The notes beneath the pieces are model-generated. The model had not been told where the DNA came from, made no database searches, and saw nothing but the letters and a program-made list of their open reading frames with translations. DNA of 64,000 nt from Aggregatilinea lenta (GTDB lineage: Bacteria > Chloroflexota > Anaerolineae > Aggregatilineales > Aggregatilineaceae): positions 1,364,001 through 1,428,000 of the forward strand of contig NZ_BFCB01000003.1 in NCBI RefSeq assembly GCF_003569045.1. The letters run 5' to 3'. Position numbers and translations under genes: made by a program. Positions 1 to 7,858 of the stretch are shown piece after piece. Positions within the stretch are counted from its first letter, which is position 1, and each line of letters opens with the position of its first letter.

Positions 1-1708
1 TGCAGCCGCCCAGCAGGTCGTCCTGCCACCTGGCATCCATCGGTTGAGTTTCGTCGATCTGCAGGGCCATCAGGTTCGCGTCGTGATCGGCTTGTTCCAG
101 GCAGTAAAGCACCGGGCCGCGCTGGATGGCGACACAGTCGCGCGTGGCATCCACGAACGGGTGCGCTTCGATCAGGCGCGGCGTCATGGTGAGGTCGAGC
201 AGCACGACGTCGCCCGCCTGCCAGACGCGGTTAACCTCCGCGTAGCTGCCGGATTGGGCCGGGACAGGCGGCGTCCCGTTGACCGAAATCGTCGCGTCCT
301 GGCACCAACCGGGGATGCGCAGGCTCAACGCCCAGGCATCGCCATCCGTCTGTTCGACGGTCACCTTCACCTGCCCCTGCCAGGGGTAGTCCGTTTCCAG
401 CCGCAGGCCGACTTCGCGCCCCGGCTCAATCGCCGTCTTGATCGTCGCGTTGTGATAGAGATGAAGCTGCAAGCCGCCGTTTCCGGTGGTCGCCATGTAC
501 TGCTCGATGGAGGCCAGCGTGCGCATGATGTTGGGCGGGCAGCAGGCGACCTCGTACCACTCGGCGCGTTTGTAGTTGCCCCGGCTGAGCAGCGGGTTGA
601 TATAGAAGAAATGTGTGCCGTCCAGCGCCGGGCCGCTCAGGAAGCCGTTGTACAGCGTCTGCTCCATCACGTCGGCGTACCGGGCGTCGCCCGTCGCCAG
701 CACCAGACGCCAGTTCCACATCACGCTGCCAATCGCCGCGCAGGTTTCGCAGTAGCACTGGTCATTGGGCAGCTCGTAGGCGTCGCCGAACGCCTCACCC
801 TCGTAGCGCGCGCCCGCGCCGCCGGTGACGTGTAGCTTGCCGGTGGTCATATCTGTCCACAGCCGTATGAGCGCGTCGAACAGGGCCTGCTCGCCGGTTT
901 CCAGGTACAGGTCCGTGACGCCAGTCATGAGGTACACCGCGCGTACGGCGTGGCCCTCGATCACGGACGCGTCACGGATGGGCACGCGGTCCTGGTGATA
1001 CTCCGGGCCGACCCAGCCCAGGCCCCGCATTTTGCCCTGGCCGCGCTGGTCGATGAAGAACTTCGCCAGGTCGAGATAGCGCTGCGTCCCGGTTTCGCGG
1101 TACAGCTCGATCAGAGCCAGCTCTGGTTCCGGGTGGCCGGGCGCGCCGTCCCGCTTGCCGGGTCCAAAGATGGAAGCCATGAGATCGGCCATGCGCGTGG
1201 CGACGTCGAGCAGGGTCGTCTCGCCCGTGGCGCGGTGATGCGCGACGGCGGCCTGGAACAGGTGCCCGGAGCAGTACAGCTCGTGCCCGTGGTCCAGGTT
1301 CGTCCAGCGGTTTTCCGGCTCGACGGTGAGGAAGTAGGTGTTGATGTAGCCGTCGGGCTGCTGGACGGCAGCGATCAGCTCGATGGTATCGTCGATCATC
1401 TGCTTCAGCTCGGGGTCGGGCCGCCGGCCCAGCTCGAGCGAGGCGGCTTCGAGCCATTTGTAGACGTTCTCGTCTACGAAATTCCGCCCGCGATATTCGC
1501 CTGTCTCGCGTCCGGCGGCGAGGCGGAAGTTGTGGAGATTCCCTGCCTGCTCCAACATGTGATAGCCGTGCTTGAGGCTGGCGCTGTGGTTCACCGCCTG
1601 CCATTTGGTCCAGAAGCCATCGTCGAGGGCGATGCTGGCCATCGGCAGCGTCCGCAAGCGGGCATATGGACTGTGGCTGGTATCAACCCATCCCTTAGTG
1701 GTTTGCAT
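1..1708 (-). CDS. Glycoside hydrolase family 127 (beta-L-arabinofuranosidase), 3' end cut by window
   Basis: Retaining beta-L-arabinofuranosidase-type enzyme of the GH127 (old DUF1680) family, expected to trim arabinose from plant-type glycans. About 569 residues are visible; the family is usually 620-650, so the C-terminus lies outside the window. Seen motifs are CYCETC at residues 318-323 and ACCPPN with C389 and C390. In the characterised family member HypBA1 the matching Glu, Cys and Cys-Cys residues bind zinc and supply the nucleophile, so E321, C323, C389 and C390 look intact. There is no signal peptide, so it probably acts in the cytoplasm on imported oligosaccharides. The ATG at 1708 lies 10 bases after the permease stop, making it the last gene of the 4952-1 operon. 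The exact substrate is inferred. Confidence 0.88.
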   Translation of the reverse strand, partial: MQTTKGWVDTSHSPYARLRTLPMASIALDDGFWTKWQAVNHSASLKHGYHMLEQAGNLHNFRLAAGRETGEYRGRNFVDENVYKWLEAASLELGRRPDPELKQMIDDTIELIAAVQQPDGYINTYFLTVEPENRWTNLDHGHELYCSGHLFQAAVAHHRATGETTLLDVATRMADLMASIFGPGKRDGAPGHPEPELALIELYRETGTQRYLDLAKFFIDQRGQGKMRGLGWVGPEYHQDRVPIRDASVIEGHAVRAVYLMTGVTDLYLETGEQALFDALIRLWTDMTTGKLHVTGGAGARYEGEAFGDAYELPNDQCYCETCAAIGSVMWNWRLVLATGDARYADVMEQTLYNGFLSGPALDGTHFFYINPLLSRGNYKRAEWYEVACCPPNIMRTLASIEQYMATTGNGGLQLHLYHNATIKTAIEPGREVGLRLETDYPWQGQVKVTVEQTDGDAWALSLRIPGWCQDATISVNGTPPVPAQSGSYAEVNRVWQAGDVVLLDLTMTPRLIEAHPFVDATRDCVAIQRGPVLYCLEQADHDANLMALQIDETQPMDARWQDDLLGGC

Positions 1709-1718
1709 TGGGCACCTG

Positions 1719-2603
1719 TTATTTGATTGCGCCGCGGGTCAGGCCGCGCACGATCGCTTTTTGTGAGAACAGCACCAGGATAATCGCCGGGATGACCATC
1801 GCCACGCCCAGCGCGCTGACCATGTTCCACGGGCGGCCCCACGGGGAGCGCGCCTGGAACACCTCGGTGATGGCGACGCTCAGCGTCTTGGACTTGGGCG
1901 AGACGGAGAACGCCAGCGGATAGAGCAAGTTATTCCACGCGTTGATGAAGTTGATCACCAGCATCGTCGCCAGCGCGGGGGAGGTCAGCGGGATCATGAT
2001 GCGGCGGAAAATCTGGAACAGATTCGCCCCGTCGATGATGGCCGCCTCTTCGATCTCGTAGGGCACCTGTTGGATGAAGGCCACCAGCACCCACACGGTG
2101 AAGGGCACCAGCACGCTGCTCATCACGATCACCAGCCCTATCAGGCTGTCGAGCATCTTCATCTCTGCCAGCAGCCTATAAAGCGGGATGATGGTGGCTA
2201 TTTCGGGCAGCGCCATGGTCAGCACGAACAGCCACAGCAGCAGGTTGCGGCCCGGCACGGAGATCCGCGCGAACGCGTAGGCGGCCATGAACGAGACGCT
2301 GACCGACAGCAGCGCCGAAGATACCGAGTACACCAGCGAGTTGCGCACATATTCATACAGCGGCACCTGATCCGCCAGCGCCCGGTAGTTTTCCATGGTG
2401 ACGTGCGGCAGATAGACGGGCGGCACCTTGAACAGCTCGTCCGGGCCGGACACCGACGACTTCACGATCCAGAAGAACGGCGACAGGACGACGAACAGGA
2501 AGACGAACAGGGCGGCATACAGCGCGACCTTGTTCCAGTTGACGAGGCGGTCGCGGCGAGCAACTGCCGTACGGGTGGTCGTTGTGGTTGTAGTCATCAT
2601 CAT
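1719..2603 (-). CDS. Carbohydrate ABC transporter permease (MalG type)
   Basis: Inner-membrane permease of a CUT1-type sugar importer, 294 residues, the usual MalG length. A short cytoplasmic head with a run of seven threonines (residues 4-10) precedes the first membrane helix at about 30-50; five further hydrophobic segments follow. The EAA loop that contacts the ATPase reads EEAAIIDGANLFQIF. It lies 12 bases after the MalF-type gene and works with it and the Tat-exported binding protein. No ATPase gene is nearby, so a shared MsmX-type ATPase elsewhere is likely (inference). Confidence 0.9.
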   Translation of the reverse strand: MMMTTTTTTTRTAVARRDRLVNWNKVALYAALFVFLFVVLSPFFWIVKSSVSGPDELFKVPPVYLPHVTMENYRALADQVPLYEYVRNSLVYSVSSALLSVSVSFMAAYAFARISVPGRNLLLWLFVLTMALPEIATIIPLYRLLAEMKMLDSLIGLVIVMSSVLVPFTVWVLVAFIQQVPYEIEEAAIIDGANLFQIFRRIMIPLTSPALATMLVINFINAWNNLLYPLAFSVSPKSKTLSVAITEVFQARSPWGRPWNMVSALGVAMVIPAIILVLFSQKAIVRGLTRGAIK

Positions 2604-2615
2604 GCTCGCTTGGAC

Positions 2616-3539
2616 TCAGCTCGACACTTCGAAACGCCGGAACAGGAAGATGCCAATCATGCCGATAATGGCGACCAGTCCCAACAGGACGATGCTAATG
2701 GCGGATGCCAGACCATAGTTGAAGTAGCGCAGCCCCTCTTCGTACACGCGTAGCGCCAGGACCTGTGTCGCCACGCCCGGCCCACCGTTCGTCAGCCCGT
2801 AGATCAGGTCGAGGCTGGCGACCTGCCAGATGATGAAGAACGTGCTCATCGTCACGACCAGCGGCACGATCATGGGCAGGGTGATGGAGAAAAAGCGCTG
2901 GACGGCGTTGGCGCCGTCGACTTTGGCGGCATCGTACAAATCTTCGGGGATGCCTTGCAGCCCGGCCAGGAAGACGACCGCCATGAACGGCGCGTTTTTC
3001 CAGACGTTGACCAGGATAACCGCCCATCGCGCGCCGTCCGGGTCGGTGAACACGACCGGACGGTACCCGGCGATGAGGTCCCACCAGTGAGTGATCATGC
3101 CGAACTGGTCGTCCAGAATCCAGCGGAAGGCGTAGGCGGCGACGATGGTCGGGATGGCCCACGGAATCAGGTTGACAGCCCGCGCCAGGAACCGGCCTTT
3201 GAAATTGGCGTTGAGGAGTTGTGCGATCAGAATCCCGAAGACGAGCTGGAGCAGCGTCGAGATGATCACGAACATCAGGGTGAACTCAATCGCGCCCTTG
3301 AATCCGAAATCGTCCGGCAGGTAGGTGAAGTTGCCCAGGCCCACGTATTCTTCGGTTGCGCCGTAATTTTTAAAGCTTCTCAGACTCAACTGAATGGTTT
3401 CGATGATGGGGTAGGCGGCGGTGCCGAGGCGCAGAATCAAGGCGGGGGCAATCAAGATGAAAAACGTAATATACTGTGAGGCCCGTCCGGGCAGTTTAAG
3501 CCCCAAGCGTCTGGTCTGTATGGCTTGGCTTTGACTCAT
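2616..3539 (-). CDS. Carbohydrate ABC transporter permease (MalF type)
   Basis: MalF-type permease of the first sugar importer, about 307 residues with six predicted membrane helices. The EAA-type loop reads YDAAKVDGANAVQRFF, near residue 210. The ATG at 3539 (MSQSQA) is chosen because AGAGGG sits eight bases upstream; a longer frame reaching 3575 lacks a ribosome site and would run towards the hairpin region. It is followed closely by the MalG-type gene, so the two permeases are co-translated. The regulator is probably the divergent LacI protein. Confidence 0.9.
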   Translation of the reverse strand: MSQSQAIQTRRLGLKLPGRASQYITFFILIAPALILRLGTAAYPIIETIQLSLRSFKNYGATEEYVGLGNFTYLPDDFGFKGAIEFTLMFVIISTLLQLVFGILIAQLLNANFKGRFLARAVNLIPWAIPTIVAAYAFRWILDDQFGMITHWWDLIAGYRPVVFTDPDGARWAVILVNVWKNAPFMAVVFLAGLQGIPEDLYDAAKVDGANAVQRFFSITLPMIVPLVVTMSTFFIIWQVASLDLIYGLTNGGPGVATQVLALRVYEEGLRYFNYGLASAISIVLLGLVAIIGMIGIFLFRRFEVSS

Positions 3540-3610
3540 GGCGCTTTCCCTCTTTTCCACGGCGCCAGCCCGCACGGGCCGGGGTGGAACGTAAGGTATC
3601 TATGGGAGTA

Positions 3611-3648
3611 AACATGGGGGCGAGTCTGCAGACTCGCCCACCGATGTT
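3611..3648 (-). terminator. Intercistronic hairpin between binding protein and permease genes
   Basis: A perfect 22-base palindrome (3618-3639, half site GGGCGAGTCTG) is flanked by outer arms AACAT and ATGTT, giving a long stable stem. No T-run follows, so it more likely protects the binding-protein mRNA or partly terminates than ends the operon. The same sequence type recurs, less perfectly, at 55881-55904, so it may be a genome-wide palindromic repeat. Confidence 0.6.
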
Positions 3649-3662
3649 TAGTGACGGTTGGT

Positions 3663-4952
3663 CTAGAGACGTTCCATCCGGCTGCGGGCCTGATCCACCG
3701 CATCGTCCAGCGAGATCTGGTCGGTGAGGTACGCCGACGCCGATTCTTCGAGGATGGAGCTGGCCTGCACGAAGTTTTCGTCGAAGGGACGCGTGCCGAT
3801 GACACCGGCATCCGAGTACATCTGGAGGTACTCGGCGACGCCCTCGCCGTTGGCGGCTTCCAGGACAGAGTTACGCGCGCCCAGGTACCACACGGAGTAG
3901 TCGACCATCTTGGCCGCGTTTTGCTTGTCGACCAGCCACTTGACCAGCTCTTTGGCCTCGTCGCCGCGCTTGGTGTTCTTGGGGATACCCCAGCCCCAGC
4001 CTGCGGCGTAGGTGCTGTTCTTGGCGCCAGCGGGGCCCGCCGGCGGCAGAATGACGACGGCCTTACCCTCTTCATACCAGTCTTCCGCGCCGTGCGCCAG
4101 GTCATAGAAGAACGGCCACTGGCGCATGAACGCCACGCGGTCGGCCAAGTAGTCGGCGTTCTGCTGATCGTAATCCTTCTGGAGCGAGGCGGGGTTGAGC
4201 GTCTTCGATTTCATCAAATCGTTGACATATTCGAGTGCCGTACGGAATTCATCACCCACTTCGAACGGGTTGCCACCCGCCTGCATAGTGATGACGGCCA
4301 GGTACACGTTCAGGAATCCGCCGGAAACCAGGCCGTCTTCCGTGGCCCAGACCCCCGCGTCCGCGTCGGTGAAGGCGTCGCCCAGAGCTGCGGCTTCTTC
4401 CCAGGTGGTCGGGAGCGCGATACCCTTGGCGTCGAACCAGTCCTTGCGCGCCCACCAGTAGCAGGCTTCGAAGTTGTGGTGGATGCGGAAGAGTTCGCCG
4501 TCGTAGCGGTCCCAGACGTCGGTGACCCCCAGCGCGCCCTCGGTCCAGTCATCCCAGAAATCGGACGGCAGCAGGTCATCCAGACCCATGTACCAGCCCG
4601 CGCGCGACCCCGTGACGGCCAGCTCATCTTCGAAGTCGATCACGTCGTACGGGCTGTTGCCTGCCTGCGCGCCGGAGGCCATCTGCGTGATCATTTCGTC
4701 GGGAGCGCCGGGGCGGGTCAGGACTTCGACTTCGATGCCGGTCTGGCCGGTGAAGTCCAGTTCCTGCAGGATTTGCGTCATGCTGTCGATGGCCCAGCCA
4801 CCCAGACCGAACTTGAGCGGCTCGCGCTGCAAAATGATGTTCGGCATGGCAAAGGCTTTTTTGCCGGTCAGATTTCCTGTGGCGGCTGCGGCTGCAGCAG
4901 CACCGGAAAACTTTAGAAAATTACGGCGGGACAGTGTGCTTTTTGGGGACAT
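3663..4952 (-). CDS. Extracellular sugar-binding protein of ABC importer, Tat-exported
   Basis: Solute-binding protein of the CUT1 family, 429 residues. The N-terminus carries a twin-arginine signal (SRRNFLKFSG, R9-R10) followed by an alanine-rich hydrophobic stretch, so it is exported folded by the Tat system rather than Sec. No lipobox cysteine is seen. Aromatic residues common in sugar-binding clefts are frequent (for example AGWGWGIP near residue 312). It is first in the operon that continues through two permeases to the GH127 enzyme, so an arabinose-containing oligosaccharide is the likely ligand (inference). The leader from the proposed promoter is about 267 bases long. Confidence 0.9.
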   Translation of the reverse strand: MSPKSTLSRRNFLKFSGAAAAAAATGNLTGKKAFAMPNIILQREPLKFGLGGWAIDSMTQILQELDFTGQTGIEVEVLTRPGAPDEMITQMASGAQAGNSPYDVIDFEDELAVTGSRAGWYMGLDDLLPSDFWDDWTEGALGVTDVWDRYDGELFRIHHNFEACYWWARKDWFDAKGIALPTTWEEAAALGDAFTDADAGVWATEDGLVSGGFLNVYLAVITMQAGGNPFEVGDEFRTALEYVNDLMKSKTLNPASLQKDYDQQNADYLADRVAFMRQWPFFYDLAHGAEDWYEEGKAVVILPPAGPAGAKNSTYAAGWGWGIPKNTKRGDEAKELVKWLVDKQNAAKMVDYSVWYLGARNSVLEAANGEGVAEYLQMYSDAGVIGTRPFDENFVQASSILEESASAYLTDQISLDDAVDQARSRMERL

Positions 4953-5053
4953 GACATACTCCTGATTTTTATAATAATCCTTGTTATTCAGAGAAGCATT
5001 GGCGAGCGTTGTGCGAGGTTTCCTCCTTTACTCACACTAAAGGGTAACGGGCA

Positions 5054-5069
5054 ATTGTTACGTATCAGC
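5054..5069. promoter_or_regulatory. LacI-type operator, site A
   Basis: ATTGTTACGTATCAGC matches 13 of 16 bases of the palindrome ATTGTTACGTAACAAT, with the central CG typical of LacI-family operators. It lies in the leader of the ABC operon, about 146 bases from site B, a spacing that would allow looping. Confidence 0.65.
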
Positions 5070-5199
5070 TATTTTGCCGATAAAACCTATTGAGTTCCCA
5101 GCCTAGCCCGCGAATCATGTCGAATGGACGTATTTAGCAGGCTGTGGGTCATAATTTTACGTGTCCGATGAGGGTTTAGGGCTAGCCAATTGAGAAGTT

Positions 5200-5215
5200 A
5201 TTATTACGTAACAAT
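5200..5215. promoter_or_regulatory. LacI-type operator, site B (best match)
   Basis: ATTATTACGTAACAAT differs from a perfect 16-base palindrome at one position. It sits just downstream of the expected start point of the minus-strand promoter (5226-5255), the classic place to block transcription of the sugar operon. Confidence 0.75.
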
Positions 5216-5225
5216 TCTCTTCCTG

Positions 5226-5255
5226 ACTATATCACGAATCTTTTCGATAAGTCAA
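5226..5255 (-). promoter_or_regulatory. Sigma70-type promoter of the sugar ABC operon
   Basis: On the minus strand the -35 box TTGACT (5255-5250) and -10 box TATAGT (5231-5226) are separated by 18 bases. The start point would be near 5219, immediately before operator B. Confidence 0.7.
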
Positions 5256-5332
5256 GAATCGAACACGAATCTTTGGTGGCGGTTCTTCCCGTGATTTGCC
5301 TGGGTTTCACCAGGCCTACGCTAAACCTGTGG

Positions 5333-5362
5333 TTGAAAAAAAAGCAGTGAAGGCTTTATAAT
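5333..5362 (+). promoter_or_regulatory. Sigma70-type promoter of the lacI-type gene
   Basis: TTGAAA (5333-5338) and a perfect TATAAT (5357-5362) lie 18 bases apart, with the start codon at 5396. Operator C covers the -10 box and start point, predicting autorepression. Confidence 0.75.
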
Positions 5363-5372
5363 ACGTAGCAAT
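5357..5372. promoter_or_regulatory. LacI-type operator, site C
   Basis: TATAATACGTAGCAAT shares the central TACGTA and the right half site with sites A and B (11 of 16 matches to the palindrome). It overlaps the -10 box of the regulator gene. Confidence 0.6.
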
Positions 5373-5395
5373 CATTATCCGATTAGGGTTGTTTC

Positions 5396-6433
5396 ATGAT
5401 CAAAAAGCGAGTTACTCAAGCAGATGTTGCACGCAAAGCGGGCGTTTCACAAACTGCGGTTTCGCAGATCTTGGGAGAGCGAGGCAATGAAAATAACTTC
5501 CGGCCCGAAACTCGCGAGAAAGTTTTGCGTGCAGCCGACGAACTAGGTTATGTCCCTAGCATGATGGCGCGCGCATTGCGTACCAATTGCTCAATGACCA
5601 TCGGCGTCGTAGCCGGTTTTATCACGGACGAACTGACGCAGCGGATCATGCGGGGTATCCACGAAGTGGCGATTGAACGCGGTTATGGGCTGTTTATCGG
5701 CGACACCGAACAAAATCCCGAACTTGAAATGCGGCTGCTGGACCATTTCTGCCGGTATCAGGTCGACGGGTTAATTTTCGTGGATAGCTGGAGTGATCCG
5801 CAAAAATACCTGGATGACGAGGGGTTGCCGCCGATGATCTTTGCCCAGTTACGCAAGTTAATGGTTGAAAAGAACTGTGTCGGCGCAAACGATATTCGTG
5901 GCGGATATGAGGCAACTCGGCATTTACTGGATTTGGGCTATCGGAAAGTGGCATGTATCAGCGGGCCGGAACATTGGTCATCCTCTTCTGAGCGTCTAAA
6001 AGGATATCGAAAGGCGCTGAAAGACTATGGCTTCTCTTATGATCCCTCCCTCGTTGAGTTCGGCGATTGGGAAGTGTTTGGCGGCTTTAACGCGACGCGG
6101 CAATTGTTAGCGCGCCACCCCGACATCGACGCGATTTTTGCAGGTAATGATCTTATGGCGGCTGGCAGCATTCAGGCGGCTGCACAATGTGGGCTGCGGA
6201 TTCCGCAAGATTTCGCTTTGGTAGGTTACGATGATCGGCATCTTGCCGAGGCTTTGTCACCGCCGCTGACTTCATTTGCGCATCCGCTTGACCAGATAGG
6301 CCAGAAGGCGGCTCATTTACTCATTGATAGATTATTGCAGAAAAATGCGCGAACTGTGCCTTCAATGGATGTGGCTGGCGGGCTTGTAATCCGCGAGAGT
6401 TGTGGTAGTAAAATGCACCCCAAAGTCAAGTGA
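5396..6433 (+). CDS. LacI-family transcriptional regulator
   Basis: Sugar-responsive repressor of 345 residues, the normal LacI/GalR length. The helix-turn-helix lies at about residues 6-26 (VTQADVARKAGVSQTAVSQI), followed by the hinge-type segment RALRTNCS near 60 and a periplasmic-binding-protein-like effector domain from about 70 to 335. It is divergent from the GH127/ABC operon. The gap carries three operator-like sequences with the central CG bound by this family, so it most likely represses that operon and itself, with release by an imported sugar. Base composition is less GC-rich than in the genes around it. A mobile element begins four bases after its stop codon. Confidence 0.93.
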   Translation: MIKKRVTQADVARKAGVSQTAVSQILGERGNENNFRPETREKVLRAADELGYVPSMMARALRTNCSMTIGVVAGFITDELTQRIMRGIHEVAIERGYGLFIGDTEQNPELEMRLLDHFCRYQVDGLIFVDSWSDPQKYLDDEGLPPMIFAQLRKLMVEKNCVGANDIRGGYEATRHLLDLGYRKVACISGPEHWSSSSERLKGYRKALKDYGFSYDPSLVEFGDWEVFGGFNATRQLLARHPDIDAIFAGNDLMAAGSIQAAAQCGLRIPQDFALVGYDDRHLAEALSPPLTSFAHPLDQIGQKAAHLLIDRLLQKNARTVPSMDVAGGLVIRESCGSKMHPKVK

Positions 6434-6437
6434 CCTG

Positions 6438-6902
6438 CCCGTAGTCTCAGAAAATTAGTGCAGTAGCTGGTTTTTCCCTAAGCAGCGTCACAGTAGTAAC
6501 CGTCAATGATGCCTCCCACCACAGTGCGACATCGCACTAGACCCGTGGTTTCGATACGTTCTTCCGATCCGAATGGATCGACGTCATCCCAACCCCTGTG
6601 TGCGCCCCGAATGCCAACGCATTTAGGGAACGCTGGATTCGATCAGCGCGGGAAGAATGTCTGGACAAGCTGCTGATCAGCAACCAAACACATTTGAGAT
6701 GCGTGATGCGTGATTACCTCACGTTCTTCAACACGGCTCGTCCACATCAAGGCCTCGAGTAACACTTTCTGGCCCCTAAAGCGAGTGGTCAAAGCCACGG
6801 GCCTGTGCTCTGTTGCCCTGTTCTCGGTGGCATCATCCATGACTACTATCGCGACGCTGCGTAGGGGAAAACGGGTGAATTTACGAGGTTTTTGAGGGTA
6901 CG
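6438..6902. mobile_element. 465-bp non-autonomous element made of two opposed transposase right ends (copy 1)
   Basis: The left part (6438 to about 6540) read on the minus strand, and the right part (about 6540-6902) read on the plus strand, both encode the C-terminal end of a DDE transposase related to the intact one at 56191-57228. The right part shows NAFRERWIRSAREECLDKLL and a HPHQGLE-type tail. Each outer edge carries the terminal repeat CCCGTAGTCTCA or its decayed mirror image. A near-identical copy lies at 35417-35879, so the two-ended structure was copied as a unit. It lacks a full transposase and would need one in trans. Confidence 0.75.
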
Positions 6903-7460
6903 CGCATCCAGTCTCTCAAACAACGGGGCTACGGCCAGCGCCAGATAGCGCGTGCTTTGGGGTACAGTCGAGGGCTCGTACGGCGCTACTACTACACAGC
7001 GTCAGAATTTCCTAAACCCCAACCATGCTATGTCGCCAGTCGCATTGACCCCTACCTGGATTACCTGGAACAGCGTTACACCGCTGGATGCACGCAAGCT
7101 CCTCAACTGTGGTGTGAGATCCGTGTCCAAGGCTACCCTGGTACTCAAAGTCAGATCGGCAAATGGCTGCAAAACCAACGCAGACAAACCTTGACCGCGC
7201 CTGTTGAAATGGCCTCCCAGCCATCTTCCATCCAGACCCCGGTTGTGCTTCCATCTACGAAAACAAGCGTATGGCTGCTCACGGTTGAACCCACTCGATT
7301 GAAGGTGGAGGAGCAAGAAGTGCTCGATCAACGCTGCATGTGACTGTTCTGCACACCCTGTATGAACTCATTCAGCGCCTGGCTTCTCTTATCCGGGAGC
7401 GGTGGGTTGATCTGTTCGACGACTGGCTCACCGGCGCATCCACCAGCGGCATTGCTGCTA
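6903..7460 (+). pseudogene. ISL3-like transposase remnant
   Basis: A transposase fragment with a winged-helix-like segment (GYGQRQIARALGYSRGLVRR, from about 6930) and the spacer typical of the family (SRIDPYLDYLEQRYTAGCTQ, ending near 7100). A second scrap, LYELIQRLASLIRERW, follows after a frame change at about 7345. The DDE catalytic core is missing, so it is inactive. It directly abuts the 465-bp element, which probably inserted at or recombined with its left end. Assignment to ISL3 rests on recalled family sequence. Confidence 0.65.
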
Positions 7461-7858
7461 GCGCACGTTTTGCTGTCTCACTCAACTCCCTGGGGGAGAA
7501 GGGGCCGGAGGATGAGGGTTTCCGTACACACTCCTAGCACGAAATGTGCACAAGAGCCTATTTTATGGAGTACCGATCAAGTCACTTAAATAGGTCTATT
7601 AAAAAAAATATGTTAGATTCAATTTATATAAACACCACGCGCCTGGCTGTTCCATTAACCAGAAGGAGAGTCAAGACTGTATTGTAGGACTCAGGGATAG
7701 CCAGGTCGCCACCCACCTACCGGTCTCAATGTGACTCGGGACCGAGCCACATTTTCCACTCCACTCACATTTTGAACATCTCGGGCCACAGAGTGAACTG
7801 CGCCTTGTGTGGTCTGTTGCTACTGTCGTCATCATACCTAAAAAAGGAGATACCAAAA
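7461..7858. other. Intergenic stretch before the peptidase gene
   Basis: No convincing gene is seen. The first part is mobile-element debris; bases 7580-7632 are strongly AT-rich and may hold the peptidase promoter. A strong ribosome site, AAGGAGA, lies at 7844-7850. Confidence 0.5.

Noticed and set aside
44-1726. Plus-strand open frames across the first 1.7 kb
   Set aside because: They are shadows of the minus-strand GH127 gene, whose conserved Cys and Glu motifs are unmistakable.
4953-5218. Riboswitch in the 267-base leader of the first sugar operon
   Set aside because: No known riboswitch core was recognised. The leader is better explained by the spread of LacI operators.
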